Notes: generated by a model not told the origin, from the sequence alone. Positions 23,058 to 33,798 are shown, counted from the first letter of the stretch. The stretch: DNA of 64,000 nucleotides from Bacillota bacterium (GCA_030526045.1 JAUNDN010000003.1:40979-104978); one strand, 5' to 3'. Translations and numbers: made by a program.

Positions 23058-25469
23058 TTACTTCATAACAAGATTCACAATTCTTCCGGGAACGTAGATT
23101 TCCTTTACAATGTTTCCGGTCAGCTTATCAGCAATCGTCTCCTTTGCCTTTGCGATTACGGAAGCCTTATCCTCGTCCCTTGCAATATCAAGAGTTGCTT
23201 TCGTCTTTCCATTGATCTGTACAGCAATTTCAATTGTGTTTTCAATGGTCTTTGACTCATCGAACTCAGGCCATGTTGTCTGATAAATACGCCCTTCAAA
23301 TCCCACCGTCTGCCAGATTTCTTCTGTAATGTGAGGAGCTACCGGATTAAGCAGCGTAAGAAGGGTCCTAAATTCTCCTCTGGTAACTGCATTCTTCTTA
23401 TAGAATTCGTTGATCAATGCCATCATAGCTGCAATAGCCGTATTATACTTCAGGCTTTCAAAGTCATTACTTACTTTCTTAATGGTCTGATGCATCTTGA
23501 CTTCCAAATCCTTGGAATACTCATCGTCATCAACAAGAATATCCTGCAGTTTCCATACTCTCTCAAGGAATCTACGACATCCCTTAACGCCATCCTCTGA
23601 CCAGGCCGCACTCAGTTCAAAGGCTCCGATAAACATTTCATAAGTACGCAGTGTATCTGCGCCATAATCTCTTACAATATCATCCGGGTTAACCACATTC
23701 CCACGGGATTTACTCATCTTCTCGCCGTTAGAACCGAGAATCATACCATGGGAGGTTCTCTTCAAATAAGGCTCCGGACAAGGTACTACCTTTTCATCAT
23801 ACAGGAATCTGTGCCAGAAACGGGAATACAGAAGGTGAAGTGTTGTGTGTTCCATTCCTCCGTTATACCAGTCAACAGGCATCCAGTAATTGAGTGCTTC
23901 CTTACTTGCCAGCTCTTTATCATTATACGGATCCGTATATCTTAAGAAGTACCAGGAAGAACCGGCCCACTGCGGCATCGTATCCGTTTCTCTGAGGGCA
24001 GGGCCTCCGCAGTGCGGGCAGGTGGTCTGCACCCACTCTGTCATATGTGCCAGCGGCGATTCTCCGTTATCGGTAGGCATATAGCTCTCCACTTCAGGAA
24101 GCTCTAAGGGCAGTTCACTTTCCGGGATTGCCACATAACCACACTTTTCACATTTAACAATGGGAATAGGCTCTCCCCAGTAGCGCTGTCTGGAAAATAC
24201 CCAGTCGCGAAGCTTAAAGTTTGTCTTCTGATGACCGATTCCCTTTTCCGTTAAGAACTCAATAATCTTTTGCTTTGCGTCCGCAACGGAAAGGCCGTTT
24301 AAGAACTCGGAATTTACCAAAGTTCCGGTTGCCACATCGGTAAAGACAGCCTCATTCACATCCACAGGGCTTCCTGCCACCACCTCAATGATGGGCATAT
24401 GAAACTTCTTTGCAAATTCCCAGTCTCTTTCATCATGAGCAGGTACAGCCATAATAGCACCGGTTCCGTAGGACATCAGTACATAGTCTGAAATCCAGAC
24501 CGGAATTTCTTTACCGTTAACCGGGTTCACTGCCGTAAGTCCGTCCAGCATGACACCGGTCTTATCCTTAGCCAGCTCCGTACGCTCAAAATCAGACTTT
24601 CTTGCAGCCATCTCACGATAGGCAATGACCTCATCCCAGTTTGCAATATCATCTTTGTACTTGTCTATAAAGGGATGTTCAGGACTCATAACCATGTAGG
24701 TGACACCAAAGAGCGTGTCAGGTCTGGTTGTATAGACTGTCAGCTTATCTTCTTTTCCCTTCAGGGTAAAATCTACCTCAGCACCGGTAGACTTACCAAT
24801 CCAGTTCTTCTGGGAAACCTTAACGCGTTCCACATAATCTACCGTATCAAGCCCTTCCAGAAGCTTATCTGCATATTCTGTGATCTTGAGCATCCACTGG
24901 CTCTTTACCTTACGTACAACCTCTGAACCGCAGCGCTCACACACACCATTTACCACCTCTTCATTGGCAAGGCCGACCTTACAGGAGGTACACCAGTTGA
25001 TCGGCATTTCTGCTTTATACGCCAATCCGGCATTAAAGAGCTTCAAAAAGATCCACTGAGTCCAGTGATAATATCCGGGATCTGTGGTATTGATTTCTCT
25101 GTCCCAGTCAAAGGAATAGCCAAGTGCATGAAGCTGTCCTTTGAATCTGGCTACATTGTTCTTTGTCACAATCTTAGGATGTATATGATTCTTAATTGCA
25201 TAATTCTCAGTAGGAAGACCAAAAGCGTCCCATCCCATGGGATAAAGCACGTTGTAGCCCTGCATCCTTCTCTTACGTGCTACAATATCAAGTGCCGTAT
25301 ACGGTCTGGGATGTCCCACATGAAGTCCCTGTCCCGAGGGATAGGGGAATTCAACCAATGCATAATATTTCGGTTTTGAGTAATCGTCAGAGGTCTTAAA
25401 TGCCTTTTCGTCATCCCAGATTCTCTGCCATTTTGTTTCTACTTCTCTGTGATTATATGGTACTGCCAT
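23058..25469 (-). CDS. leuS: Leucyl-tRNA synthetase
   Basis: 803 residues, bacterial LeuRS length. HVGH (50-53) is the class I HIGH motif and KMSKSRGN the second signature; the editing CP1 insertion contains TTRPDTLFG and [10 protein letters not shown] with the editing Asp. Zinc-type cysteines CTSCK / CERCG and CEKC / CPHCGG are visible. It charges tRNA-Leu and hydrolyses misacylated products. No T-box leader lies in the 55 bp upstream; the gene appears to be the second in an operon with the membrane-protein gene at 25525-27183. Confidence 0.98.
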   Translation of the reverse strand: MAVPYNHREVETKWQRIWDDEKAFKTSDDYSKPKYYALVEFPYPSGQGLHVGHPRPYTALDIVARKRRMQGYNVLYPMGWDAFGLPTENYAIKNHIHPKIVTKNNVARFKGQLHALGYSFDWDREINTTDPGYYHWTQWIFLKLFNAGLAYKAEMPINWCTSCKVGLANEEVVNGVCERCGSEVVRKVKSQWMLKITEYADKLLEGLDTVDYVERVKVSQKNWIGKSTGAEVDFTLKGKEDKLTVYTTRPDTLFGVTYMVMSPEHPFIDKYKDDIANWDEVIAYREMAARKSDFERTELAKDKTGVMLDGLTAVNPVNGKEIPVWISDYVLMSYGTGAIMAVPAHDERDWEFAKKFHMPIIEVVAGSPVDVNEAVFTDVATGTLVNSEFLNGLSVADAKQKIIEFLTEKGIGHQKTNFKLRDWVFSRQRYWGEPIPIVKCEKCGYVAIPESELPLELPEVESYMPTDNGESPLAHMTEWVQTTCPHCGGPALRETDTMPQWAGSSWYFLRYTDPYNDKELASKEALNYWMPVDWYNGGMEHTTLHLLYSRFWHRFLYDEKVVPCPEPYLKRTSHGMILGSNGEKMSKSRGNVVNPDDIVRDYGADTLRTYEMFIGAFELSAAWSEDGVKGCRRFLERVWKLQDILVDDDEYSKDLEVKMHQTIKKVSNDFESLKYNTAIAAMMALINEFYKKNAVTRGEFRTLLTLLNPVAPHITEEIWQTVGFEGRIYQTTWPEFDESKTIENTIEIAVQINGKTKATLDIARDEDKASVIAKAKETIADKLTGNIVKEIYVPGRIVNLVMK

Positions 25470-25524
25470 CTCTTAACTCTCCTCTCATCTGTGGCATAAC
25501 AAACCAGCCCTAATTTTACCTATA

Positions 25525-27183
25525 TTATGGCAAAATGTCAAGAATAGCCTGAACCTCATTCAGCCCATAGCCTTCCTTATATTCCAGGGTTATGTTGTCA
25601 CCCTCTTTGTATTTTACAATATCGATCAATGATGTATTTGACAGATCAAAATCATAAATATCATCCTGATTCTCAAGGCAGATATAGTAATGGGTATTAC
25701 CATCCAGAACGATCGGAGCAATCATCTCAATTTTCCCTGATGCACTCTTCCCCTCTCCGGCATTCTCACTGACGATTCCGTTGGTGCTTAGTAGCTCCAT
25801 ATAATTTTTTTCACATTCCTGAACGGTATCTCCGATTGCAACCCACTGGTATTTCTGCACATTCACCATGGCATATTTTTTCACCAGGCCTGCACCATCC
25901 TTCAGCGCCATGAAATAGGTAGGCTCATCCGCAATATTCAGAAGCAGCGGAAAGGTTGCCTGATATCCAAGATTCTGCACCTGACCTTCTGCAGATGACA
26001 TCGCTGAATCTTCAATTGCTCCCTCAACTTTATAGTAACGCGTCTCCATAGTACGCTGATTCATCAGCACAAACCCTACATTAGACTGATCCCCACTGAC
26101 ACTGGTCACACCGGTATAAACCCATACATCATCCTCAAGTGCAATATAATTGTACCCGTTGGTGGACTGAAGGCAATCCTTCTGCCCCAGCACCGAATTC
26201 CAGAATCCATGCTTCAAAAGTCCGGAATAATCATACAATTGAAGCAACAGTTCTGCAGAGTAAACCTTATCGATCCACTGCGGTACATCCTCCACAGCAT
26301 AATCAACACATTCACCTGTCTGGGCATTACACAAAACCACTCTTCCGATCGTCTGACCGCCAAAAAGTCCGATATTAAACTTCTTAACAGGGCACACCCA
26401 ATAAGGAGTTCCCTCTTCATCGATTTCAAAGAAAATCTGATCATCAAAGATATAGGTTGGATAATGGAAACGCAGATGTCTGTAAATATTTCTATTGAAA
26501 TATTCGCCCTTGGAATACTTGATTCCCTTCTCAAGCTTGACGCATTCCGTATCCTGGCTTGTCATATCGATCAAAATATACGCAGGAATTCCGTTTCTCT
26601 GGTTTGTCAGCCATTTAATGGTACTCGCATAGGTAAGCGGTGTAACTCTGACCGGCTTTCCCCGATAATTGATCTGAGTATAATCCGCTGTCACTTCAAA
26701 CTGGGAAACCATGTCCACCATGCTTCCCATTTTTCTGTTTCCAAGTAAAGCGGCAGATGCCTTGTCAAGAAGCGGAATGGTCTTATAATCCACTTCCTTA
26801 ATATCTTCTGTAAAGGTTCTCTCCTCTATGCTAAGCAGCTTCTGATATTTTGCCGCATTAAAGAAAGGGGAAGAAAGAAGTGAGCCCACGACATAAACCA
26901 GGCACAATACCAGTGCCAATATGCCAAGTACTTTGAAGGTCAGACTGCTTTCCTTCAGATTAAAACGAAAATGCTCCACCCCTTCTACTGTAGTCTGTCT
27001 GTTTTTCTTAAGCTGTCTTAACAATGACAGTCCCATCAAAATTGCTATCAGTAAAAGAATCGCACCCCATGTTCCGGCGGAATGGATATTAATTGCAGGT
27101 ATGGTCACATAATAATATATCCCAAGTGCAATCAGGCCAATCCCTGTAAGGATCAATCCTCCCAAAATCTTTTTCTTTCCCAT
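25525..27183 (-). CDS. Conserved membrane protein of unknown function
   Basis: 552 residues. Three membrane spans near the N-terminus (about 7-27, 38-55 and 86-106) are followed by a large domain of about 440 residues, predicted extracytoplasmic if the N-terminus is inside, rich in beta-type segments (WVYTGVTSVSGDQSNVGFVLMNQRTMETRYY). I do not recognise a catalytic motif. A strong sigma-A promoter lies directly upstream and leuS follows at 55 bp, so it is likely cotranscribed with leuS. Function unknown. Confidence 0.85.
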   Translation of the reverse strand: MGKKKILGGLILTGIGLIALGIYYYVTIPAINIHSAGTWGAILLLIAILMGLSLLRQLKKNRQTTVEGVEHFRFNLKESSLTFKVLGILALVLCLVYVVGSLLSSPFFNAAKYQKLLSIEERTFTEDIKEVDYKTIPLLDKASAALLGNRKMGSMVDMVSQFEVTADYTQINYRGKPVRVTPLTYASTIKWLTNQRNGIPAYILIDMTSQDTECVKLEKGIKYSKGEYFNRNIYRHLRFHYPTYIFDDQIFFEIDEEGTPYWVCPVKKFNIGLFGGQTIGRVVLCNAQTGECVDYAVEDVPQWIDKVYSAELLLQLYDYSGLLKHGFWNSVLGQKDCLQSTNGYNYIALEDDVWVYTGVTSVSGDQSNVGFVLMNQRTMETRYYKVEGAIEDSAMSSAEGQVQNLGYQATFPLLLNIADEPTYFMALKDGAGLVKKYAMVNVQKYQWVAIGDTVQECEKNYMELLSTNGIVSENAGEGKSASGKIEMIAPIVLDGNTHYYICLENQDDIYDFDLSNTSLIDIVKYKEGDNITLEYKEGYGLNEVQAILDILP

Positions 27184-27222
27184 TCGCTTAACTTCTCTCC
27201 TTTTTCAAATGTCATAGCATTG

Positions 27223-27251
27223 ATTATACCGTTTCTCTCCCCAAAATTCAA
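27223..27251 (-). promoter_or_regulatory. Promoter of the membrane protein-leuS unit
   Basis: TTGAAT (27246-27251) and TATAAT (27223-27228) on the minus strand with 17-base spacing, beginning where the EF-G terminator ends. Confidence 0.75.
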
Positions 27252-27286
27252 CAGGGTGCTGTATACCCCCATATACAGCACCCTGT
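27251..27286 (-). terminator. Terminator hairpin after the EF-G paralogue
   Basis: Perfect 15-bp inverted repeat ACAGGGTGCTGTATA / TATACAGCACCCTGT (27251-27265 with 27272-27286) with a six-base loop, about 40 bp after the stop codon. The T-run after it on the minus strand is poor (TTGAATTTT). Confidence 0.7.
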
Positions 27287-27328
27287 CTTTCATTCTACCT
27301 TCTACTAAAAAGAACTTCTTTCTTTAAA

Positions 27329-29419
27329 CTATTCTTCATTTCCTTCTGCTACCTTAGCGGCTCTTGCGGCAACTTCCTTCTCCTGGACATCACCGGGTGC
27401 CTGTTCGTAGCGTGCGAATTCATACTCATAATCGCCTCTGCCGCCCGTCATGGAACGCAAATCCGTACAATATCCGAAGAGCTCCATCATCGGGACGTCA
27501 GCTTCAATGATCTGCTTTCCACCCGGCGTCGGATTCATGCCAAGCACACGCCCTCTTCTCTTGTTCAGATCTCCCATAACGTCTCCCGTATAAGAATCAG
27601 GAACAGTTACCTTCAGGGAAACAATCGGCTCAAGAAGAACGGGCTTAGCCTCCATAAAGCCCTTCTTAAATGCCTGAATGGTTGCCATCTTAAATGCCAT
27701 TTCCGAAGAGTCTACCGGATGGTAGGAACCATCATAGAGTGTAGCCTTAACACCAACCACCGGATAGGCTGCCAAAGGTCCCTTCAGCACAGATTCCTGA
27801 ATTCCCTTTTCTACTGCCGGGAAGTAGTTCTTCGGAACCGCACCGCCTACAACAACCTGCTCAAACTCATAAGCCTCATCCAGATTTCCGGAAGGTTCAA
27901 AACGCATCTTAACATGACCGTACTGTCCATGTCCGCCGGACTGTTTCTTATATTTATATTCCACATCAGAATTCTTCTTAATTGTCTCACGGAATGCAAC
28001 CTTCGGCTTATCCAGTTCAATTTCAACCTTATATTCATTGAGCAGTTTGCTTGCAATGACCTCCAAATGTAGATCGCCCATTCCGTACAGAAGCATCTGT
28101 CTGTTCTCAGAATCATTGACATACTTCATCGTAAGGTCTTCATGTGAAATCTTCTGCAATGCCTGAGACAGCTTATCTACGTCCCCCTTATTCTTAGGCC
28201 TGTATCTCATGTATGTATATGGAATCGGCATCTCCCATTTACCGTATTTAATCGTGGTTGCTTTCGTAGACAGGCTGTTTCCTGTTCTGGCGGCAGTAAG
28301 CTTTGCAAGAGCACCGATGTCTCCCGCATGAAGCTCTTTTACCTCGATCGGCTTATTTCCCTGCAGAACGTAAAGCTTGCCGATCTTTTCCTCAATGTCC
28401 TTATCCACATTGTAGATCACATCATCTGTCTTCAGCACACCGGAGTTCACTTTGATCAATGAGTATTTGCCGATAAAAGGATCAACGATCGTCTTCCAGA
28501 CATAAGCGGATTTCGCCTTGGAGAAATCATAGTCTGCATGATAAATGTCATTGGTCTTCATATTGATACCGGCTACTTCTCTGTTCTCCGGACTCGGGAA
28601 ATACTTAATAATATCATCAAGCAGTGTATACATTCCCTGACAAAGGACATTGGAACCCATGGTCATCGGAACGATGCTTCCGTCACAGACATTGGTACGA
28701 AGTGCAGCTCTTATTTCCGCCTCCGAGAAGGTTTCACCGCTGAAGTAACGCTCCATCATTTCCTCGCTGGTCTCTGCTACTGCTTCCATTAAGGTGTCAC
28801 GGCAGATCTGCAGATTTGCTTTATTGTATTCGGGCACTTCACACTCTACTACCTCTTTGCCCTGCCATCTGTTACCGGTTTCGGTGATAACATTGACATA
28901 TCCGACAAATTTTTCATTCTCACGAATCGGCAAATGGAACGGTGCCATCTTCTTACCAAACAGCTCCGTCATATCCTCCACAACCTGCCTGAAAGAAGCA
29001 TTGTCCACATCCATATTGCTGACATAGATCATTCTGGGAAGCTTATATTTCTCGCACAGTTCCCATGCCTTCTGAGTGCCGACCTCTAAGCCTGCCTTAC
29101 CGTTTACAACAATAATGGCAGCTCCCGCAGCACTGAGCGCTTCCTCAACTTCACCGGCAAAATCAAAAAAACCGGGGGTATCGATAATGTTTACTTTATA
29201 TCCTTCCCATTCAATAGGAACAACGGAAGTACTAATGGATATTTTTCTCTTCTGCTCTTCCTTGCCGAAGTCACTGACGGTATTTCCATCTTCTACCTTA
29301 CCCATTCTTGATGTAATACCTGATAAATATGCCATTGCTTCAACCAGACTGGTCTTCCCGGCACCGCCATGTCCCAGCAAAGCAACATTTCTGATCTTGT
29401 CAGTTGTGTAAATATTCAT
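27329..29419 (-). CDS. Elongation factor G-like GTPase (EF-G paralogue)
   Basis: 696 residues with all EF-G domains: GHGGAGKTSLVEA (G1, about 16-28), DTPGFFDF (G3), SNMDVDNASF (G4 region), then domains II-V with SGGHGQYGHVKMRFEP and the C-terminal GRVLGMNPTPGGKQ. The G1 loop GHGGAGKT replaces the canonical AHIDAGKT of the main EF-G, which marks the EF-G2-type paralogue group, so it is probably not the essential copy next to rpsL-rpsG. GGAGGG six bases before the ATG at 29419 rejects an upstream start that would add 19 residues. Role in translocation, recycling or stress is not established. Confidence 0.93.
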   Translation of the reverse strand: MNIYTTDKIRNVALLGHGGAGKTSLVEAMAYLSGITSRMGKVEDGNTVSDFGKEEQKRKISISTSVVPIEWEGYKVNIIDTPGFFDFAGEVEEALSAAGAAIIVVNGKAGLEVGTQKAWELCEKYKLPRMIYVSNMDVDNASFRQVVEDMTELFGKKMAPFHLPIRENEKFVGYVNVITETGNRWQGKEVVECEVPEYNKANLQICRDTLMEAVAETSEEMMERYFSGETFSEAEIRAALRTNVCDGSIVPMTMGSNVLCQGMYTLLDDIIKYFPSPENREVAGINMKTNDIYHADYDFSKAKSAYVWKTIVDPFIGKYSLIKVNSGVLKTDDVIYNVDKDIEEKIGKLYVLQGNKPIEVKELHAGDIGALAKLTAARTGNSLSTKATTIKYGKWEMPIPYTYMRYRPKNKGDVDKLSQALQKISHEDLTMKYVNDSENRQMLLYGMGDLHLEVIASKLLNEYKVEIELDKPKVAFRETIKKNSDVEYKYKKQSGGHGQYGHVKMRFEPSGNLDEAYEFEQVVVGGAVPKNYFPAVEKGIQESVLKGPLAAYPVVGVKATLYDGSYHPVDSSEMAFKMATIQAFKKGFMEAKPVLLEPIVSLKVTVPDSYTGDVMGDLNKRRGRVLGMNPTPGGKQIIEADVPMMELFGYCTDLRSMTGGRGDYEYEFARYEQAPGDVQEKEVAARAAKVAEGNEE

Positions 29420-29505
29420 ATATGTCCCTCCATATTTATGCATTTTTGGGCGTTGTGCCACCTTTTGTCCAAACATCTTAATGGCTTTTCAAATCCCATG
29501 TGTAC

Positions 29506-29534
29506 ATTTTACTAAATTTCCAGATAATATACAA
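29506..29534 (-). promoter_or_regulatory. Promoter of the EF-G paralogue
   Basis: TTGTAT (29529-29534) and TAAAAT (29506-29511) on the minus strand, 17 bases apart; leader of about 80 bases. Confidence 0.6.
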
Positions 29535-29593
29535 GCAAAATCATACATTTTATACACAATTATATTTTCCTCTATTTGTATAAATTTATTTAG

Positions 29594-29622
29594 TTGACTT
29601 TCACGCGTTGAAGTGTTATATT
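29594..29622 (+). promoter_or_regulatory. Promoter of aroF-tyrA
   Basis: TTGACT (29594-29599) and TATATT (29617-29622) with 17-base spacing. The start site would fall only about 20 bases before the aroF start codon, which leaves no room for a T-box or attenuator. Confidence 0.75.
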
Positions 29623-29647
29623 GTTAAAACGAAGGAGGTAATAAACC

Positions 29648-30661
29648 ATGATTATTGTAATGAAACCGCAGGCATCGGAGCAAAGCATCCATGCCGTTGC
29701 AAAATATATTGAAGAGAACGGACTGCAGGTACATCTCTCCAAAGGAGAGGAGGTTACCATCATTGGAATGGTAGGTGACAAGTCCCGCATTTCTTCCGAA
29801 AATCTTGCGATTTTCAAAGATGTTGACCGCATTCTTCCCGTCACCGAAAGCTATAAGCTGGCTAACAAAAAATTTCACCCCGAGCCTTCTACAGTCAAAG
29901 TAGGAAACACCTCTATCGGTCCCGGTAATCTTACCATCATGGCCGGTCCCTGTGCAGTGGAAAACGAAGCGCAGCTGATGACAATTGCAGAAGCTGTCAA
30001 AGCTGCCGGTGCCACCATTCTGCGTGGCGGTGCTTACAAGCCACGTACCTCGCCCTACTCTTTTCAGGGGCTTGAAGAAGAAGGACTTCGATATATGCAG
30101 GAAGCCAAAGCTGCTACCGGTCTTTCTACTATCTGTGAGGTAGTAAGCCTGGATGCCATTGAAGCAGCTGTCAAATATGTAGATATGATTCAGATCGGTG
30201 CCCGCAACATGCAGAACTTTATTTTATTGAAGGAGGCAGGACAGTCCGGTCTACCGGTTCTTCTAAAGCGTGGTTTGTCGGCTACCATCGATGAATGGCT
30301 GAATGCAGCCGAATACATCATTGCAGAAGGGAATCCCAATGTAGTACTCTGCGAAAGAGGAATCCGTACCTTTGAGACAGCTACCAGAAATACACTGGAT
30401 TTAAGTGCCGTACCGGTTCTTCGTACCAAAACTCACCTTCCGGTCATTGTAGATCCTTCCCACTCTACAGGCTCCTACAAATATGTGGCGCCTATGGCTA
30501 AAGCTGCTGTAGCTTGTGATGCAGACGGTCTGATGATTGAGGTACATAATGACCCTGCCCATGCACTTTCAGACGGTCCCCAGTCATTGACCTTTGACAA
30601 ATTCTCAAAGCTCACAAGCGAATTGAAACCATTCTGCCAGTTGATAGGAAGAAGCTTTTAA
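29648..30661 (+). CDS. aroF: 3-deoxy-7-phosphoheptulonate (DAHP) synthase
   Basis: 337 residues. Condenses PEP and erythrose 4-phosphate in the first step of the shikimate pathway. An N-terminal ferredoxin-like regulatory domain (about 1-70, MIIVMKPQASEQSIHAV) precedes the type I-beta KDPG-aldolase-like barrel with GPCAVEN, RGGAYKPRTSPYSFQG, QIGARNMQNF, LKRG and DPSHSTG. This architecture matches the Thermotoga/Bacillus-type enzyme, where the N-domain binds Tyr or Phe. AAGGAGG precedes the ATG. tyrA follows 19 bp downstream, which fits a Tyr/Phe branch operon. Confidence 0.97.
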   Translation: MIIVMKPQASEQSIHAVAKYIEENGLQVHLSKGEEVTIIGMVGDKSRISSENLAIFKDVDRILPVTESYKLANKKFHPEPSTVKVGNTSIGPGNLTIMAGPCAVENEAQLMTIAEAVKAAGATILRGGAYKPRTSPYSFQGLEEEGLRYMQEAKAATGLSTICEVVSLDAIEAAVKYVDMIQIGARNMQNFILLKEAGQSGLPVLLKRGLSATIDEWLNAAEYIIAEGNPNVVLCERGIRTFETATRNTLDLSAVPVLRTKTHLPVIVDPSHSTGSYKYVAPMAKAAVACDADGLMIEVHNDPAHALSDGPQSLTFDKFSKLTSELKPFCQLIGRSF

Positions 30662-30680
30662 ATAAATCAGGAGATTATTC

Positions 30681-31784
30681 ATGAAAAATGACTTTACCTG
30701 CGGTTTTATCGGTCTGGGTCTGATCGGTGGCTCCATCGCACGAGCCCTGCGTAAGTTTTATCCCGAATGCCGCTTGCTCGCATACGACATTAATAATAAG
30801 GCACTTGAAGCTGCTGTCAAAGAAGGTATCATCAATACTCCGCTTTCTTCTATCAATGAAAGCTTTCGCAGCTGTGACTATATCTTTTTATGCGCACCTG
30901 TAACAGAAAATGACAATTGCCTTATGGAACTAAAAAAATATCTGTCTCCTGACTGTCTTCTTACCGATGTAGGAAGCGTAAAAACAGATATCCATAAAAA
31001 TATTGAGAAGGCCGGCTTAAGCAGCCAGTTTATCGGCGGCCATCCTATGGCAGGCAGTGAACGGACCGGATATATCAACTCCAGAGCACTCCTCCTGGAA
31101 AATGCCTACTATATCCTGACCCCTTGCGAAGGGGTTCCTGAAGAGATCATTTCTGATTTTAAGGAGTTGATTGCCTCTTTGGGTGCCATTCCGCTTATAC
31201 TTACCTGCTCGCAGCACGATTATGTAACAGCTGCAATCAGCCATCTTCCACATGTAGTTGCAGCCTCTTTGGTTAATCTGATCAAGGCTTCTGATTCCAG
31301 TGACGGGATCATGAAGCTGATTGCCGCCGGTGGGTTTAAGGATATCACGCGCATTGCCTCTTCCTCTCCTGTCATGTGGCAGCAGATTTGTCTCACCAAC
31401 GGAGAAAATATTTCATCCCTGCTTGGCAGTTATATTGATTCCCTTAACAGGATCAAAACAGAAATTGATCATGCAGGCGGTGATTCGCTTTATCATTTTT
31501 TTGATGAAGCAAGAAGCTACCGCGATTCCTTTATTGATGCTTCCAGCGGACCAATCAAGAAATCCTATTCTATCAATATTGAAATTGCAGACGAACCCGG
31601 TGCTCTTGCTGCCATTGCCACGATCCTGGCCCTGCATCAGATCAGTATCAAAAACATCGGCATTGTTCACAACAGAGAGCAGGAGGATGGAGTTCTTCGA
31701 GTGGAATTCTACCATGAGGAAAGTATTGAACAGGCAAGTGAAATTCTCCGTTCCAAGGGCTATACCATTTACTGTAAGAAATAA
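30681..31784 (+). CDS. tyrA: Prephenate dehydrogenase with ACT domain
   Basis: 367 residues. NAD-dependent oxidative decarboxylation of prephenate to 4-hydroxyphenylpyruvate for tyrosine. GLGLIGGSIAR (about 10-20) is the Rossmann nucleotide loop; TDVGSVK, GGHPMAGSE and SHLPHVVA form the active site (catalytic His in GGHPMAG). A C-terminal ACT domain (about 295-367, YSINIEIADEPGALAAIATI) suggests tyrosine feedback. Second gene of the aroF operon, followed by a terminator. Confidence 0.96.
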   Translation: MKNDFTCGFIGLGLIGGSIARALRKFYPECRLLAYDINNKALEAAVKEGIINTPLSSINESFRSCDYIFLCAPVTENDNCLMELKKYLSPDCLLTDVGSVKTDIHKNIEKAGLSSQFIGGHPMAGSERTGYINSRALLLENAYYILTPCEGVPEEIISDFKELIASLGAIPLILTCSQHDYVTAAISHLPHVVAASLVNLIKASDSSDGIMKLIAAGGFKDITRIASSSPVMWQQICLTNGENISSLLGSYIDSLNRIKTEIDHAGGDSLYHFFDEARSYRDSFIDASSGPIKKSYSINIEIADEPGALAAIATILALHQISIKNIGIVHNREQEDGVLRVEFYHEESIEQASEILRSKGYTIYCKK

Positions 31785-31819
31785 TTGTGATTTTTCTAAA
31801 TACGAAAAGGTCTAATAGA

Positions 31820-31860
31820 AAAAGGATTGTAACGAACTGATTACGCTACAATCCTTTCTT
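31820..31860. terminator. Terminator between convergent tyrA and the VanZ-like gene
   Basis: AAAGGATTGTA (31821-31831) pairs with TACAATCCTTT (31847-31857), followed by CTTATT on the plus side. The stem includes the stop codon of the VanZ-like gene. Confidence 0.75.
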
Positions 31861-32346
31861 ATTCGCTTTACAGATTTTTCTGATTTGTGCAAGCCCCAAG
31901 AGCAGCACCATCCCGACGATTCCTCCGGACACATCAAGCAGAACATCCCAAAATGAAGCATGTCTGCCCGGCACGAAGTACTGGTGCAGTTCATCCGCTC
32001 CCGCAGAAAGGAACAGCTGCACTACAATCATAATGTATCCCTTAAAACGGGATTTCATCCACATGAAGGCAATGCTGTAGGACAGAAAGCCCATACAGAA
32101 ATACTCCAGAAAGTGTCCCAGTTTTCTTATAAATCCTTCAAGCGGTAATGCCACCGCATTTGCCACAATCTGACTGCCTCCCTCATATCCGGTGACCCCG
32201 TAATACAGCTTATAAAGAGCCAATGTCACTCTTGTACTGATCGCCGATGAGCTTTCACCGTCTTCTGCGGAAAAGCAAAATATCACAATATACAGGATCA
32301 GAAGCAATGTTCCTGCAATTGCAGTATATATCTTCTTTCTTTTCAT
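31846..32346 (-). CDS. VanZ-like family membrane protein
   Basis: 166 residues with four predicted membrane spans (about 8-25, 70-95, 100-120 and 138-155). FIRKLGHFLEYFCMGFLSY and AGADELHQYFVPGRHASFWDVLLD are the VanZ-family signatures, including the conserved Glu-Leu-His-Gln. Named for a teicoplanin-resistance accessory protein, but most members are of unknown function, and nothing nearby suggests a vancomycin cluster. It overlaps the PilZ gene by four bases and is the last gene of the pheS-led unit. Confidence 0.9.
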   Translation of the reverse strand: MKRKKIYTAIAGTLLLILYIVIFCFSAEDGESSSAISTRVTLALYKLYYGVTGYEGGSQIVANAVALPLEGFIRKLGHFLEYFCMGFLSYSIAFMWMKSRFKGYIMIVVQLFLSAGADELHQYFVPGRHASFWDVLLDVSGGIVGMVLLLGLAQIRKICKANKKGL

Positions 32347-32690
32347 TTATTTTCTTGTTCGCGCATGGTCTCTACGGTATTATAGACCTCTATTCTGCCT
32401 GCTTCTGCTTCCGGCATCCCAATGAACACAGCACCGTAGGAATAACTGTTTCCCTTCTTCTCAATACGCACGATCTCAAGAAATGCGTGAATGACCTCCT
32501 GTGTCCAGATTCTTAAGAAGGATTCATATACAGCCCCTATGTCAAGCAGCTTACTGCATTTAAAGCCAATTCCTGTTTTGGAAACATCCGCTATTTCAAT
32601 TTCCACCTCTTCCTTCTCAGCACCATCCAGCCTTTTCACAACAAGCTTGGATATCAGTTCTCTTCGATTGCTTCTTCTTCTCTCTTCCAC
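32343..32690 (-). CDS. PilZ domain protein, c-di-GMP receptor candidate
   Basis: 115 residues, essentially one PilZ domain. RRRSNRR at the N-terminus gives the RxxxR arm and DVSKTGIGF the (D/N)xSxxG motif, both needed for c-di-GMP binding. Upstream starts are open to 32729, but GGAGG lies five bases before the GTG at 32690, giving a protein that begins VEERRRSNRR as PilZ proteins usually do. Without an output domain it probably acts by protein-protein contact. Located between queA and the VanZ-like gene. A GGDEF response regulator at 46-47.6 kb could supply the ligand. Confidence 0.85.
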   Translation of the reverse strand: MEERRRSNRRELISKLVVKRLDGAEKEEVEIEIADVSKTGIGFKCSKLLDIGAVYESFLRIWTQEVIHAFLEIVRIEKKGNSYSYGAVFIGMPEAEAGRIEVYNTVETMREQENK

Positions 32691-32748
32691 GATAACCTCC
32701 ATCTGCATTTTGCAGTATTGTCCCAACAATTGTTGCTAACATCATAAA

Positions 32749-33798
32749 CTATATCGATTTTTTTGTAAAGTCATCTGTAAAAAAGCAGGCATCCCCAAAA
32801 GAAAAAAAGCGATATTTTTCCCGAACTGCTTCCTCATAGGCGCAAAGCACATGCTCTCTTCCCGCAAGCGCGCTGACCAGCATGACCAGTGTCGACTCCG
32901 GCAGATGGAAATTGGTGATCAGGCAGTCAAGAACCTTAAACTGATATCCCGGATAAATAAAAATTTCCGTGTCTCCACAGCATTCTTTGAGCCTGCCGTT
33001 TTCATCCGCTGCGCTCTCGATCGTTCTGCAGCTTGTAGTTCCCACGCAAATAATCCTGCCTCCGTTTTCCTTGGTTTCATTAATGGTTCGGGCTGCCTCT
33101 GCCGTGATCTGATAATATTCGGAATGCATGTGATGTTCTGAAATATCATCTGCCTTTACCGGCCGGAAGGTTCCAAGCCCCACATGAAGCGTTACATAGG
33201 CAAGCTTTACGCCCTTTTTCTCGATTTGATCAAGGAGTTCTGCTGTAAAGTGCAGACCTGCCGTAGGTGCCGCCGCCGAGCCGTCATATTTGGCATAGAC
33301 AGTCTGATAGCGGTTCTTATCCTGCAGCTTATGCGTAATGTATGGAGGGAGCGGCATTTCTCCAAGGCTGTCCAAAACCTCTTCGAAAATCCCCTCGTAA
33401 GCAAAGCGTACCAGTCGGTTCCCTTCCTCCATGACATCTATGACCTCTGCCCGTAGTCTGCCATCACCAAAGACAACCTTTGCACCGGGACGCATTTTCT
33501 TTCCGGGCTTCACCAGCGTTTCCCATACGTCCTTATCGCGCCGTTTTAAAAGCAATATTTCTACTGCCGCGCCGGTATCCTCTTTCTGTCCCAGTAAGCG
33601 CGCCGGAAGCACCTTGGTGTTATTCAGTACCAGGCAATCCCCCGGATACAGATAATCCACAATATTCCTGAAAATTTCGTGCTTTGTCTCCCCCGTGTTC
33701 TTATCCACCATAAGAAGTCTAGAAGAGGCTCTGTCCTCAAGCGGATCCTGTGCGATCAGCTCCTTAGGGAGATCAAAATAAAAATCTGATGTTTTCAT
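32749..33798 (-). CDS. queA: S-adenosylmethionine:tRNA ribosyltransferase-isomerase
   Basis: 349 residues, full length. Transfers the ribosyl moiety of SAM to preQ1 at position 34 of GUN-anticodon tRNAs, making epoxyqueuosine. Signature stretches: [16 protein letters not shown] near the N-terminus, [37 protein letters not shown] and [12 protein letters not shown]. The start ATG overlaps the stop of the aminopeptidase gene by one base, implying coupled translation. No tgt is seen beside it in the window. Confidence 0.97.
   Translation of the reverse strand: MKTSDFYFDLPKELIAQDPLEDRASSRLLMVDKNTGETKHEIFRNIVDYLYPGDCLVLNNTKVLPARLLGQKEDTGAAVEILLLKRRDKDVWETLVKPGKKMRPGAKVVFGDGRLRAEVIDVMEEGNRLVRFAYEGIFEEVLDSLGEMPLPPYITHKLQDKNRYQTVYAKYDGSAAAPTAGLHFTAELLDQIEKKGVKLAYVTLHVGLGTFRPVKADDISEHHMHSEYYQITAEAARTINETKENGGRIICVGTTSCRTIESAADENGRLKECCGDTEIFIYPGYQFKVLDCLITNFHLPESTLVMLVSALAGREHVLCAYEEAVREKYRFFSFGDACFFTDDFTKKSI

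Noticed and set aside
25470-25524. T-box leader expected before leuS
   Set aside because: The 55-bp gap has no GGGTGG T-box, specifier or terminator; leuS seems to be transcribed from the promoter at 27.2 kb.
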